From Candidatus Rhodobacter oscarellae (GTDB lineage Bacteria > Pseudomonadota > Alphaproteobacteria > Rhodobacterales > Rhodobacteraceae): a DNA stretch of 64,000 nt. Made by a program: the position numbers and the translations under genes. Positions 52,312 through 61,679 of the stretch are shown here, piece by piece (within the stretch, counting starts at the first letter, position 1; the number at the start of each line of letters is the position of its first letter). The DNA lies in the NCBI RefSeq assembly GCF_001078595.1, contig NZ_LFTY01000002.1:331378-395377 (forward strand), in the 5' to 3' direction. A model generated the notes under the pieces. It ran no database searches. It was given only the letters and a program-made list of their open reading frames with translations, and had not been told where the DNA came from.

Positions 52312-53658
52312 TTAACCGGCGCGTTTAGCCGCTCCTAGCACATCTTGGGCGCGGTTCCACCCCGCGGAACCCTGCGGCAGCAATCCGGCGGCGCGCTTGG
52401 CATGCACCGCCGCCGTCTTGAGATTGCCGGTGATGGCGTAGCGCTCGGCGGTGATCAGCGAGGCCATGCCGTTATTGCCAGCCCGCGCATAGGCCGTGGC
52501 CAGATCGCGCATCATCCTTGGATCACGGGCGTCTCGCGCCCTTGCCGCAACCAGCACCTTCAGCGCCTGGGCATTGGAGCTGCGCGTGTTCAGCGCCACC
52601 AGCGCCCGCCCATGACCGGCCAGGATCAGCGCGTTGCGCGGCGCCAAGCTCACGGCTTTTTGATAGGCCTGGGCGGCGGCGGCGTAGTTGCGGCTTTCCA
52701 AAAGGATCTGCCCGCGCAGCTCGTGCACATAGGGGTCATTCGGGCGCATCGCGGCCAGCTTGTTGATCTCGGCAATCGCGCGTTTGGTGTCGGGCTTGCG
52801 GTGATAGGCGATGGCGCGGCGCATCACGGCGATATCAGAGCCGTCCTTCTTCTTCACCTTGCGCAGGGTGAAGCTGGGGGCGTTCAGAAACGCCGAGAGC
52901 TTGCCCTTGGCGCGCGCGAACCAATACTGCGCCTCTGGGTTCGGCTTGGCGGCGTTTTTGTAGGCCGCGGCATAGCCATGCACTGCCCGCATGCGGTCCC
53001 GGGTCAGCGGGTGGCTGCGGATGTAAGGGTCCTGCCGCGCGGCGTTCAGCACCTCTTGGCCGCGGAAATAGTCCAGCACATCCGCCATGGCTTTGGGGTT
53101 GATCCCTTTCTGCGCCATGTAACGCAGCGCCGCCTGGTCGGCAGAGGATTCCTCGGCCCGCGTGTGGCCCAAGAACACCCGGCTGGCGGAGCTGGCCGAA
53201 CCGGTCGCGATACCAGCCGCGGCCTCGGCATTGCCAGTGCCAGCACCAACGGCCAAGGCCAAGAGCAGCCCGAACCGCGCCGCACCAGAGGCGGCCCGGC
53301 GGTTGGCAAGCCGCCGCGTGAGGTGGCCATTGGCGATATGGGCCAGCTCATGCGCGAAAACCGCCTGCAACTCCTCGGCGGTCTTCACCTTCTGGATCAG
53401 TCCCGAATGGATGAAAATATGCTTGGTATCCACCACGAAGGCGTTCAGCTTTGGATCGCGCACCACAAGCACGCGGATGTTTGTCGACAGCCCGGCGGCG
53501 TTGATCAAGGGCAGCGCCAATTGCCGCAGCGCGTGCTCGATATCGGGGTCTCGCAGGATCGTGACCGCGCGTCCGGGCAGGGCCGACGCCATCAGCACCG
53601 CTGCGATTAGAAGGATTTTAATCGAAACTAGGCTATGCGCTCGAAAAATGCCCGCCAT
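52312..53658 (-). CDS. M48-family metalloprotease with TPR repeats (BepA-like)
   Basis: 448 residues. A signal peptide or anchor ends near residue 30. Zinc site HEXXH is in VFAHELAHIANGHL, with the third ligand Glu in RAEESSADQAALRYM. TPR-like repeats occupy about 290-440. The layout matches BepA (YfgC), which checks outer-membrane protein assembly in the periplasm. Co-directional with the downstream DsbA-like gene, suggesting a shared role in periplasmic protein quality. Confidence 0.92.
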   Translation of the reverse strand: MAGIFRAHSLVSIKILLIAAVLMASALPGRAVTILRDPDIEHALRQLALPLINAAGLSTNIRVLVVRDPKLNAFVVDTKHIFIHSGLIQKVKTAEELQAVFAHELAHIANGHLTRRLANRRAASGAARFGLLLALAVGAGTGNAEAAAGIATGSASSASRVFLGHTRAEESSADQAALRYMAQKGINPKAMADVLDYFRGQEVLNAARQDPYIRSHPLTRDRMRAVHGYAAAYKNAAKPNPEAQYWFARAKGKLSAFLNAPSFTLRKVKKKDGSDIAVMRRAIAYHRKPDTKRAIAEINKLAAMRPNDPYVHELRGQILLESRNYAAAAQAYQKAVSLAPRNALILAGHGRALVALNTRSSNAQALKVLVAARARDARDPRMMRDLATAYARAGNNGMASLITAERYAITGNLKTAAVHAKRAAGLLPQGSAGWNRAQDVLGAAKRAG

Positions 53659-53712
53659 TGACCTCTCGCAATTTTTGGGGTGCAGGTGACACGGGCATAT
53701 TCGGAGACAGAG

Positions 53713-54852
53713 ATGCGGAACTCAAGGCGCAGCCAGGTCGATCCCTTCATTGTGATGGATGTGATGGAGGCCGCCCGGCAGGCGGAGGCTGCGGGTCGGC
53801 ACATCATCCATATGGAGGTGGGCCAGCCCGGCACACCTGCGCCGCTCGGCGCGCAACAGGCGGTGGCGGCCCGGATGGGCCGCGATCCTATGGGCTATAC
53901 CGTGGCGCTGGGACTGCCAGAGCTGCGCGCGCGCATCGCAAGGCTCTATAAAGACTGGTATAATCTTGACCTGGACCCCGCCCGCGTGATCGTCACCTCG
54001 GGCTCCTCCGGGGCGTTCCTGCTGGCCTTCAACGCGCTGTTTGACAGCGGCGACCACGTCGGCATCGGCGCGCCCGGCTACCCGTCTTACCGGCACATCC
54101 TGACTGCGCTGGGCCTGACGCCGGTGATGATCGACGCCGCGGCGGAAAACCGCTTGCAGCCGGTGCCGGGCGATCTGCCCGGTGATCTGGCCGGCGTGAT
54201 GGTGGCCAGCCCGGCGAATCCCACCGGCACGATGCTGGATCGCGCCGCCCTGACGGCGCTGATCGAGGCCGCGCAGGGGCAGGGCACGGCGTTCATCTCG
54301 GACGAGCTCTATCACGGGCTGGAATACGAGCGGAAGGCGGTCAGCGCGCTGGAGATCAGCGACGATGTTTATGTGATCAACTCCTTCTCGAAATACTTCA
54401 GCATGACCGGATGGCGCATCGGCTGGATGGTCGTGCCAGAGGACCACATCCGCACCGTCGAGCGGCTGGCCCAGAACATGTTCATCTGCGCGCCGCATGT
54501 CAGCCAGGTCGCCGCGCTGGCCGCGATGGAGTGCGACGAAGAACTGCGCGGAAATCTGGATGTCTATCGCGAGAACCGGCGCCTCCTGATCGACGGACTG
54601 CCGGGGGCCGGGTTCGACAAGTTCGCGCCGCCCGATGGCGCCTTCTATGTCTACGCCGATGTGAGCGAACTGACCCAGGACAGTCGGGGTTTCGCCGCCG
54701 AGATCCTGGCAGAGGCGGGCGTGGCAGTGACCCCGGGGCTGGATTTCGACGCCAAGCGCGGGGCCGGGACGCTGCGTTTCTCTTACGCGCGCTCCACCGA
54801 GGACATGGTCGAAGGGCTGGCGCGGTTGCGGGACTTCATGCAGCGGCGGTAA
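53713..54852 (+). CDS. PLP-dependent aminotransferase, class I/II
   Basis: 379 residues from the ATG at 53713, six bases after GGAG. It has the fold type I pattern: GQPGTPAPLGAQQAVAAR, YTVALGLPELRARIARLYKD, SSGAFLLAFNALFDSGDHVG, ASPANPTGTMLD, and the PLP lysine in NSFSKYFSMTGWRIGWMVVP. The C-terminal Arg is in LRFSYARSTEDM. The substrate is undefined; aspartate- or aromatic-type transaminases are likely. Confidence 0.92.
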   Translation: MRNSRRSQVDPFIVMDVMEAARQAEAAGRHIIHMEVGQPGTPAPLGAQQAVAARMGRDPMGYTVALGLPELRARIARLYKDWYNLDLDPARVIVTSGSSGAFLLAFNALFDSGDHVGIGAPGYPSYRHILTALGLTPVMIDAAAENRLQPVPGDLPGDLAGVMVASPANPTGTMLDRAALTALIEAAQGQGTAFISDELYHGLEYERKAVSALEISDDVYVINSFSKYFSMTGWRIGWMVVPEDHIRTVERLAQNMFICAPHVSQVAALAAMECDEELRGNLDVYRENRRLLIDGLPGAGFDKFAPPDGAFYVYADVSELTQDSRGFAAEILAEAGVAVTPGLDFDAKRGAGTLRFSYARSTEDMVEGLARLRDFMQRR

Positions 54853-54898
54853 GCCTGGTCGGTGGACCACGTAGGGGGCGCCGCTGCGCGCCTGGTCT

Positions 54899-57073
54899 TT
54901 ACTCTTCCGTGTGCGTCAGCTCTGGCACATCCGCGGCGCCGGCGGTGCCGCGCCCGGAAAGAGAGGGGTTTTCCATGAAGAAGCGGTGGCAATTGAACGG
55001 GTGTTCAATTGCGGCGACGTCCTCGCGCGTAAACCTGCCATCCGCCGCCATCACCCAGCTCTGCGACTGATCCGCGAGGTTCGCCGCCATGATCTGCCCG
55101 ACGATCTGCGCCTTCACGGTGGCGTTCTGGATCTCTACCAGCGTCTCCACCCGACGATTGAGATTGCGCCCCATCCAGTCCGCAGACGAGATGAACACGC
55201 GCGCCCTTTTCGCCGGAAGCCCGTGCCCGTTGCCAAAGCAGACGATGCGCGAATGCTCCAAGAAGCGGCCGACGATGGATTTCACCCGGATGTTCTCGCT
55301 TAGGCCTTTGATGCCCGGGCGCAGCCCGCAGATGCCGCGCACAACGAGGCTGATCTTAACGCCCTTCTGCGAGGCCGCATAAAGCGCGTCGATCACATCG
55401 GGCTCGACGAGCGAATTCATCTTGGCCCAGATCTCGGCGGGCTTACCAGCCACGGCATGCTCGGCCTCTGCCGCGATCAGCTCTAGAAGCTTGCCTTTGA
55501 GGGAAATCGGCGAGATCGCCAGGTTCTCCATCCCATCTGGCGGGGCGTAACCGCCGACATAGTTGAAGACCTTGGTGGCGTCGCGCCCCAGCCGCGCGTC
55601 GCAGGTAAAGAGCGACAGATCAGTGTAAACCCGCGCGGTGATTGGGTGGTAGTTGCCGGTGCCAAAATGCGTGTAGGTCACCAGCTTCTCTCCCTCGCGC
55701 CGCACCACGGTCGAGATCTTGGCGTGGGTCTTGTAGTTGAGGAACCCATAGACGACATGGGCGCCCGCGCGCTCTAGCTTGCGGGACTGGCGGATATTCG
55801 CGGCCTCGTCAAAGCGCGCCTTAAGCTCGACCAGGGCGGTGACGGACTTGCCCGCCTCCGCCGCCTCGCATAGCGCGTCCACGATGGGGCTTTCATTCGA
55901 GGTCCGGTAGAGCGTCTGCTTGATTGCCACGACATTTGGGTCGATGGCCGCCTGTTGCAGAAAGCGGATGACCATGTCGAAGGTCTCGTAGGGGTGGTGC
56001 AGCAGCATGTCCTTCTGCCGGATGGCAGCGAACATGTCGCCCTCGTGGTCTTGCACGCGTTCGGGTACCCGCGACGTGAAGACCGGCCATTGCAGGTCCG
56101 AGCGGTCGTCCAGCACCAACTCTTTCACGTCGGCCATCCCGATCAGCCCGTCGAACTCGATCACCTCGGCCTCGTCCACGCCAAGCTCGGCCATAATGAC
56201 GCGACGCAGCGCGCTTGGCGCGCCGGACGAGAGCTTTAGCCGGATCACTTCGCCGCGGCGGCGGCGCTTTAGCGCCACCTCGAACTCGCGCACCAGGTCC
56301 TCGGCCTCGTCCTCGACCTCGATATCGCTGTCGCGCAGCACCCGGAAGGCGCAGTGGCCCTTCAGCTTGTAGCCGGGAAACAGCGTGCCGACATGCAAGA
56401 GCAGCAGCTCTTCGAGCGGCAGAAAGCGGCGCCCGCCATCCTCCAACGGCAGGGCCACGAAGCGGTCGATCTGCTGCGGGATCGGCAGCAAGGCGCGCAG
56501 GTCGCGCCGGTCCTTTTTGCGCTCCAGTTGCAGCGCCAGGGTGAAGCCGGTGTTGGGGATGAAGGGGAATGGGTGCGCGGGGTCGACGGCCAGAGGCGTG
56601 AGCACCGGGAAGACCTGCGCCATGAACACCTCGTCAAGATGCGCGATGTCTGCCTCGGTCAGCTGGTCGCGCCGGACCAGCGTGATCCCAGCGCCCTCCA
56701 TCTCGGCCTTGAGCCCGTCCCATACCGCCTGCTGGCGCATCATCAGCCCGCGCGCGTCCTCGTCGATGAGTTTCAACTGGTCCGCCGGCGAAAGGCCATC
56801 GGCGGCCGGTGTTGTGTTGCCCGCGTTCGCCAGCTCGCGCAGACCGGCCACGCGCACTGTGTAGAACTCGTCAAGGTTGGCGGCCGAGATTGACAGGAAC
56901 CGCAGCCGCTCCAGCAGCGGCGCGCGCGGGTTCTCGGCCTCTTCCAGCACCCGCCAGTTGAAGCCCAGCCAGCTAAGCTCGCGGTTAAAGAAGCGCCTCG
57001 ACCCGGCGAAGTCCTCGTCGGGAAGCTCAACAGCGGGCGGAAACGGGGCCCTGAGAAAATCGGAAAAAGTCAT
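54899..57073 (-). CDS. ppk1: Polyphosphate kinase 1
   Basis: 724 residues, the PPK1 length. The N-terminal domain begins RFFNRELSWLGFNWRVLEEA and LRFLSISAANLDEFYTVRVA. The catalytic domains contain LYRTSNESPIVDAL, the autophosphorylated His region FLNYKTHAKISTVVRREG, YTHFGTGNYHP, and FISSADWMGRNLNRRVE. It makes polyphosphate from ATP. The start at 57073 is chosen over a GTG two codons earlier; the ribosome-binding site is weak. It sits 41 bases after the Hda-like gene. Confidence 0.97.
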   Translation of the reverse strand: MTFSDFLRAPFPPAVELPDEDFAGSRRFFNRELSWLGFNWRVLEEAENPRAPLLERLRFLSISAANLDEFYTVRVAGLRELANAGNTTPAADGLSPADQLKLIDEDARGLMMRQQAVWDGLKAEMEGAGITLVRRDQLTEADIAHLDEVFMAQVFPVLTPLAVDPAHPFPFIPNTGFTLALQLERKKDRRDLRALLPIPQQIDRFVALPLEDGGRRFLPLEELLLLHVGTLFPGYKLKGHCAFRVLRDSDIEVEDEAEDLVREFEVALKRRRRGEVIRLKLSSGAPSALRRVIMAELGVDEAEVIEFDGLIGMADVKELVLDDRSDLQWPVFTSRVPERVQDHEGDMFAAIRQKDMLLHHPYETFDMVIRFLQQAAIDPNVVAIKQTLYRTSNESPIVDALCEAAEAGKSVTALVELKARFDEAANIRQSRKLERAGAHVVYGFLNYKTHAKISTVVRREGEKLVTYTHFGTGNYHPITARVYTDLSLFTCDARLGRDATKVFNYVGGYAPPDGMENLAISPISLKGKLLELIAAEAEHAVAGKPAEIWAKMNSLVEPDVIDALYAASQKGVKISLVVRGICGLRPGIKGLSENIRVKSIVGRFLEHSRIVCFGNGHGLPAKRARVFISSADWMGRNLNRRVETLVEIQNATVKAQIVGQIMAANLADQSQSWVMAADGRFTREDVAAIEHPFNCHRFFMENPSLSGRGTAGAADVPELTHTEE

Positions 57074-57114
57074 ACACACCCAGCTAGGAGGCTAATGTTA
57101 CGGAGGAGTGACAG

Positions 57115-57795
57115 TTATGACGCCTCGGTGGCCAATTTGTCCAGTACCGGCCCGGCCAAAGCCTTGGTGATGCGCCGTTTCTGCGCCAGCGCGGCCTGGT
57201 CGAGCGCGTCTACCAGGCGGCCCGCGCCCGCAAACGAGCGCTCCATACGTATCATGAGGTAGGGCAAGAGATCTGCATCCAGCGCGATCTGACGATCCGC
57301 GAAGAGCTTTACCAAGACGGCCGCCAGCAGCTGATCATCGGGGGCGTCGAGGCTCACCATGCCGGTGCCCTGCAGGCGGCTCTTGATGTCCGGCAGGGAC
57401 AAGTCCCAGCGCGCGGGAGGGGTCGCGGCGGTGATCAAAAGCGGGGCGCCGTTCTGTAGCGCCAGGTTATGAAGGTGAAACAGCGCCTCCTCGGCAGCCC
57501 TGTCCCCCGCGATACGGTCGGCATCCTCAACGGCGATGGGGCCGGCGGCCAGCGCCTCGACCTGGCCGGGCACCTCCGCGGCGGGCGCAATCCGCGCGCC
57601 GACCATCGCCGCCCAGACATGCGCCAAATGGGTCTTGCCGGACCGGGCCGGACCGACCAGCAGCATTTTGCCCTGTGGCCAATCATGCCAGGACTGGATC
57701 GCCTCCACCGCCGCCGCATTGCTGGGCGCGATAAAGTAATCGCCACGCCCCAGGGCGGGTTCCGAAGGCAGGTTTAATGTCAGCTGCTCGCTCAT
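57115..57795 (-). CDS. Hda/HdaA-like DnaA regulatory protein
   Basis: 226 residues. The N-terminus carries a beta-clamp-binding motif QLTLNLP (residues 4-10). The AAA+ core has a modified Walker A (LLVGPARSGKTHLAHVW), Walker B-like IAVEDADRI, and sensor pattern TAATPPARWDLSLPDIKSRL, as in DnaA domain III. There is no DNA-binding domain IV. Hda/HdaA promotes DnaA-ATP hydrolysis to prevent over-initiation. It lies directly upstream of ppk1, as commonly seen in alphaproteobacteria. Confidence 0.9.
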   Translation of the reverse strand: MSEQLTLNLPSEPALGRGDYFIAPSNAAAVEAIQSWHDWPQGKMLLVGPARSGKTHLAHVWAAMVGARIAPAAEVPGQVEALAAGPIAVEDADRIAGDRAAEEALFHLHNLALQNGAPLLITAATPPARWDLSLPDIKSRLQGTGMVSLDAPDDQLLAAVLVKLFADRQIALDADLLPYLMIRMERSFAGAGRLVDALDQAALAQKRRITKALAGPVLDKLATEAS

Positions 57796-57943
57796 GAGGG
57801 CGCAGAGTATAGCGGATCTGTCGGGGTTTGAAACCCGCGTTTAGAGGGGTGCGACCGGTTTTGTCGGTCCAGTATGGCGCGATTTGCTTAACATATGCGT
57901 CTACGCCTGTGCCTTCCAGGGGCCATCGGGGGGCACGCGCGTC

Positions 57944-58582
57944 CTAGCCTTTGGCGAGGCGCCCCAGAATCTCGCTGGCGAGGGCCGAGATCTCCTGTGC
58001 GGCGGGCCCTGTCGATTGCTTCTCTCGCGCGGCCAGCCCCAACCCCAGGGTTTCCGCGAAGACCACCCGATTGCCGATGACGGTCTTGGCCGCTGTTGCC
58101 CCTAGATTTGCCAACTCTCCGACCATGGCGTCCGCAATTTTAGTGCCGGCGCGCGCGCGGTTCAGAACGGTCATCACCGGGGCATCTGCGCGCTCGGAAA
58201 GCTCCAGCACGCTGTCCGTCGCCCATAGGTCCACCGCCGAGGCTGCCACGGGCACGACCACCAGGTCCGCGGCCCGCAGTGCGTGGCGGGCGTCGCTGTC
58301 GGCCTTGGGCGGGGTGTCGATCAGCACCAAATCGTGGCTGTCCAGAAGCTTCTTGACCTCATAGCTCACCCCCCAGGCCGAGGCGGTGGCAAAGTCCAGG
58401 CCCGGCGCGTCCACCTGCTCCAGGCGGGTCATGAACCAACGCCCCAGGCTGCCTTGCGGGTCGGTGTCCACCACGGCGACGCTTGAGCCCCGTGACGCGA
58501 GCTCGACCGCGATATTCGCCGCAAGTGTCGTTTTGCCGGAGCCGCCCTTTTGCTGAGCAAGTGTGATGACGTGGCCTGGCAT
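57944..58582 (-). CDS. ParA-family ATPase (orphan)
   Basis: 212 residues from the ATG at 58582, with GGGGGA upstream. Deviant Walker A KGGSGKTT is in VITLAQQKGGSGKTTLAANI. DTDPQGSL and LVLIDTPPKADSDARHAL complete the ParA/MinD core. No parB or ftsH-like partner is adjacent. It may position a cytoplasmic or membrane cargo; the role is unknown. The divergent TPR lipoprotein starts 173 bases away. Confidence 0.88.
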   Translation of the reverse strand: MPGHVITLAQQKGGSGKTTLAANIAVELASRGSSVAVVDTDPQGSLGRWFMTRLEQVDAPGLDFATASAWGVSYEVKKLLDSHDLVLIDTPPKADSDARHALRAADLVVVPVAASAVDLWATDSVLELSERADAPVMTVLNRARAGTKIADAMVGELANLGATAAKTVIGNRVVFAETLGLGLAAREKQSTGPAAQEISALASEILGRLAKG

Positions 58583-58754
58583 GGAATCCCCCAATGAAAT
58601 CTCGGCCAGTATGCCTGAAATGCTGCGCCTGCACAATGAAATGCTGCTATGCGGCAATTGCGCGGCTGCGCGCGCGAGATGGGCCTGGATGCGGGTTATG
58701 ACCTTTGCGCGCGCCCGTGCTAGACTTAAGGCGCTGATTCGAAAGGGATGGAGC

Positions 58755-59294
58755 GTGAGGCGACTGGGGAAAATGCAACGGGTAACCGGGCTATTGCTTG
58801 CCAGTATGCTGCTTGTGGGCTGCAACACCAATGGGGCGTCCTTTGCGCCCTCCGCCAGCAAGGCGGGGTTTCGCGACAATTACGTTGTCGCCCGAACGGC
58901 GCTAGAGCGCGGCCAATACGGCAAGGCCGAGCGCGGCTATGCCAACCTGCTAAAGAAGGCCGGTCCGCTGGAGCCGCGTCTTCGGCTGGAATACGCTCAT
59001 GCGCTGCTGCGGGGCGGCAAGTACGAGAAGGCCTCGGCCGAGGCTCGCGTCGTGGCCTCGGTGCTGGACGGGCGCGGGCGCTCTGCCGCGCTGGCGGTGC
59101 AGGCCACCGCGGATCAAGAGATCGCCCGGCGCGCCATCAACAAAGGCGTGGCCGATGCCGACGCGATCGAGCGCCTGGTCGCCGCGAGGGCGGGTTTCGA
59201 CGAGCTTCTTCAGAAACATCCCGACCTGGATCCGCTTGGCGCGATGGCCCTGCGCCGCAGGACCATTGATGTCGAGCTGTCGACGATCCGCTAG
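58755..59294 (+). CDS. TPR-type lipoprotein
   Basis: 179 residues from the GTG at 58755, which has AAGGG eight bases upstream; the ATG at 58773 has its GGGGA too close. The lipobox LLVGC is in LLASMLLVGCNTNG. TPR-like units follow (ALERGQYGKAERGYANLLKK; HALLRGGKYEKASAEARVVA; AARAGFDELLQKHPDL). It resembles TadD-type lipoproteins of Tad pili. The prepilin peptidase gene follows 20 bases later, which supports a pilus-related role. Confidence 0.7.
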   Translation: MRRLGKMQRVTGLLLASMLLVGCNTNGASFAPSASKAGFRDNYVVARTALERGQYGKAERGYANLLKKAGPLEPRLRLEYAHALLRGGKYEKASAEARVVASVLDGRGRSAALAVQATADQEIARRAINKGVADADAIERLVAARAGFDELLQKHPDLDPLGAMALRRRTIDVELSTIR

Positions 59295-59314
59295 GTCGCG
59301 CGCCTGCGCTTGAC

Positions 59315-60058
59315 ATGACGCTGCAATCCGCATGGTTCGCCTTTTTGCTGCTGCTCAGCCCCGCCGTCGGGTCTTTTCTTGGCGTGCTGGTGGAGCGCCT
59401 GCCCGCGGGGCGGTCCCTATTAGAGCCATCTAGCTGCGCGGCCTGCGGCGTGCGACTGCGCTGGCGGCACATGGTGCCGATCGCGTCGGCACTGGCGCTA
59501 CGGCAGCGCTGCGCGGCCTGCGGCGCGCCTTACCCGGGGCATTTGCTGCGAATAGAGCTGGCGGCGGTGCTGGTGACGGTTCTGGCGGGGTCTATCGCAT
59601 CGGGCCCGGTGGCGCTGACCATGCTGGCGGGGGCGTTCTGGTGCCTGGTGGCGCTGTTCTACACCGACCTGCACACGCTCCGCCTACCTGACCCATTAAC
59701 CGGCGCGCTGGCCCTTCTGGCCTATTGCTGGGCGATCCAGGACCCCTCCCGCAGCCTGATCGAGCCGCTGCTGTCGGGGGCGGGGGCCCTGGCCGCGTTC
59801 TGGCTTGTGCGCTGGGGCTACTTCCAATGGCGCGGGCGCGAGGGGCTGGGCCTGGGGGATGTGAAACTCGCCGCCGGGCTGGGCGCTCTGGTCGGCTGGG
59901 CCGCGATGCCATGGGTGACCCTTGTGGCGGCGATGCTTGCCTTGGTGCTGACCGCCGTCGAGCGATGGCGGGGTGGCGGGGTATCACATCCCGAGGCGCG
60001 CATCCCATTTGGCACATACTTGATCGGCGCTACATTTGTCGTCTTAATGGTTGTATAA
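59315..60058 (+). CDS. Prepilin peptidase (type IV leader peptidase, A24 family)
   Basis: 247 residues with several membrane helices. The N-terminal zinc-type Cys pairs CAACGVRLRWRHMVPI and CAACGAPYPGHLLRIE are typical of PilD. Catalytic Asp residues are in FYTDLHTLRLPDPLTGAL and in GLGLGDVKLAAGLGALVGW. It cleaves and may N-methylate prepilins at the inner membrane. It stands 20 bases after the TPR lipoprotein. No pilin genes are in view. Confidence 0.92.
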   Translation: MTLQSAWFAFLLLLSPAVGSFLGVLVERLPAGRSLLEPSSCAACGVRLRWRHMVPIASALALRQRCAACGAPYPGHLLRIELAAVLVTVLAGSIASGPVALTMLAGAFWCLVALFYTDLHTLRLPDPLTGALALLAYCWAIQDPSRSLIEPLLSGAGALAAFWLVRWGYFQWRGREGLGLGDVKLAAGLGALVGWAAMPWVTLVAAMLALVLTAVERWRGGGVSHPEARIPFGTYLIGATFVVLMVV

Positions 60059-60146
60059 GGGAACCCGTGTCCTTGGGTCTGGTGCCGCATAAACGCCCGC
60101 GTGCTTTGGGCTGGAATACATTGCATGAACCGATAAACGTAGAGCC

Positions 60147-61679
60147 ATGAAAATGAGTAAAGCTGCATCCACCGTTGCTTTGATGTCCTGCGCGCTCGCG
60201 CTAACCGCGGCGATGGCGGCGCATGCGCAGCAAACCGCCGAGGGCGAGCTTGTCCCCTTGGGGGTGGTCTCTGCGGCCTACCAGGCCGGGGACCATACTG
60301 CCGCGCGCGAGGGCATTCGTGCGCATGCAGAGGCTGGGAACGCGCTTGCACAATTCCGCCTGGGCTACATGATCGCCAATGGCGAGGGCGGCCCCTTTGA
60401 CCGCGCTGAGGCGACGCAATGGTTAGAGGCCGCCTTGCAACAAGGTCACGCCGAGGGGCACACGCTGCTGGCGCGGGTCTACATGTCCGGCAATCCCTAG
60501 CAGCCCGACTACGTCCGAGCGGCGGAGCTTCTGCGGCCCGGGGCCGAGGCAGGGGAAGCCGATGCGCTCTATTACCTGGGGCGGTTGCATCGCGTTGGGC
60601 GCGGGGTGGAGGGCGACGTCGAACGCGCGTTCCAGTTGCTGCGCGCCTCGGCGCGCGCGGGGTTCGCGCCCGCGCAGCTGGACGTGGCGCAGATGTATTC
60701 GCGCGGCGAGGGCACCGCGGCTGATCCCGCGCAGGCCTCGCGCTGGCTGCTGCAAGCGGCGGAGGGTGGCAATGCCGAGGCGCAGATGTCGCTATACTAC
60801 AACTACACGCGCGGCACTGGCTTTCCCAAGAACGAAGAGACCGCGCAGGAGTGGCTGATACAGGCTGCGAGCAACGGCCATACCATGGCGCAGCGTGTCC
60901 ACGGATCGACGCTGTTGTTTGCCGAGAATGCCGCCGAGGAAGACCTGGCAATGGGACTGGACCTGCTGGGCAGGGCCGCGGTCAAGGGCGAGGCTGGCGC
61001 GCAGTCGAACTTGGGATATGCCTACATGACCGGCGTTGGCTTGGAACAAGATGTGGAACAGGCCCTGGAGTGGTACACGCGTGCCGCTGACCAAGGGCTG
61101 ACCCGCGCCGCCCTTGTGGTGGGAGACCTCTACAGCGGTGACAAGGGCATCGCCCCAGATCCGGATCTGGCCCTGAAGTACTACCAAATTGCCGAGCTTG
61201 GCCGCAGTGAGATCGCGCAGATGCGCCTGGGAGAGATGGTCTTGGAGGGCGTCTTTGCCAACCAGGAAGAGCCCGAGCGCGCCATTCACTGGGTGGCGGC
61301 AGCGGCGGAGACGGGCAATGCCGCGGCGCGCGACTGGCTGAAGGATCGCGCAAGCGCCGAACCCTACGCGGCGCTGCGACTTGGGCTGATCTTTGCGGAC
61401 GGGCTGGGCGTTGACGCCGACGCGGCGGCTGCCTTGCCGCTGATCCTGGCGGCGGGGCAGGGCGGCATGCGCCCGGCGCAGGAACGCCTGGCAGATATCT
61501 ACGCGGGCGGCGCCGGGGTCGAGCAGGACTATGTCGAGGCGCATAAATGGGCCAACCTCGCCGCCGCGAATGGCAGCGAAGCGGCGGTGGATCGCCGCGA
61601 CACCCTGGCCAGTCTGATGACCCCCGAGCAGGTGGCGGAGGCGCAGGCACGCGCCAAGGCCTTTATGCGCGCGCAATGA
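60147..61679 (+). pseudogene. Exported Sel1-repeat protein interrupted by in-frame amber codon
   Basis: One continuous frame encodes a signal peptide (about residues 1-28) and at least ten Sel1-like repeats, for example NALAQFRLGYMIANGEGGPF and AGAQSNLGYAYMTGVGLEQD. Codon 118 (60498-60500) is TAG, within a repeat (LLARVYMSGNP, stop, QPDYVRAAELLRPGAEAG). The pattern resumes at once in the same frame, so a CAG-to-TAG change is likely. The remaining 3' part could restart at a downstream ATG (for example 60561) but would lack a signal peptide. Sel1 proteins are scaffolds. The stop overlaps the next gene's ATG (ATGA). Confidence 0.8.
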
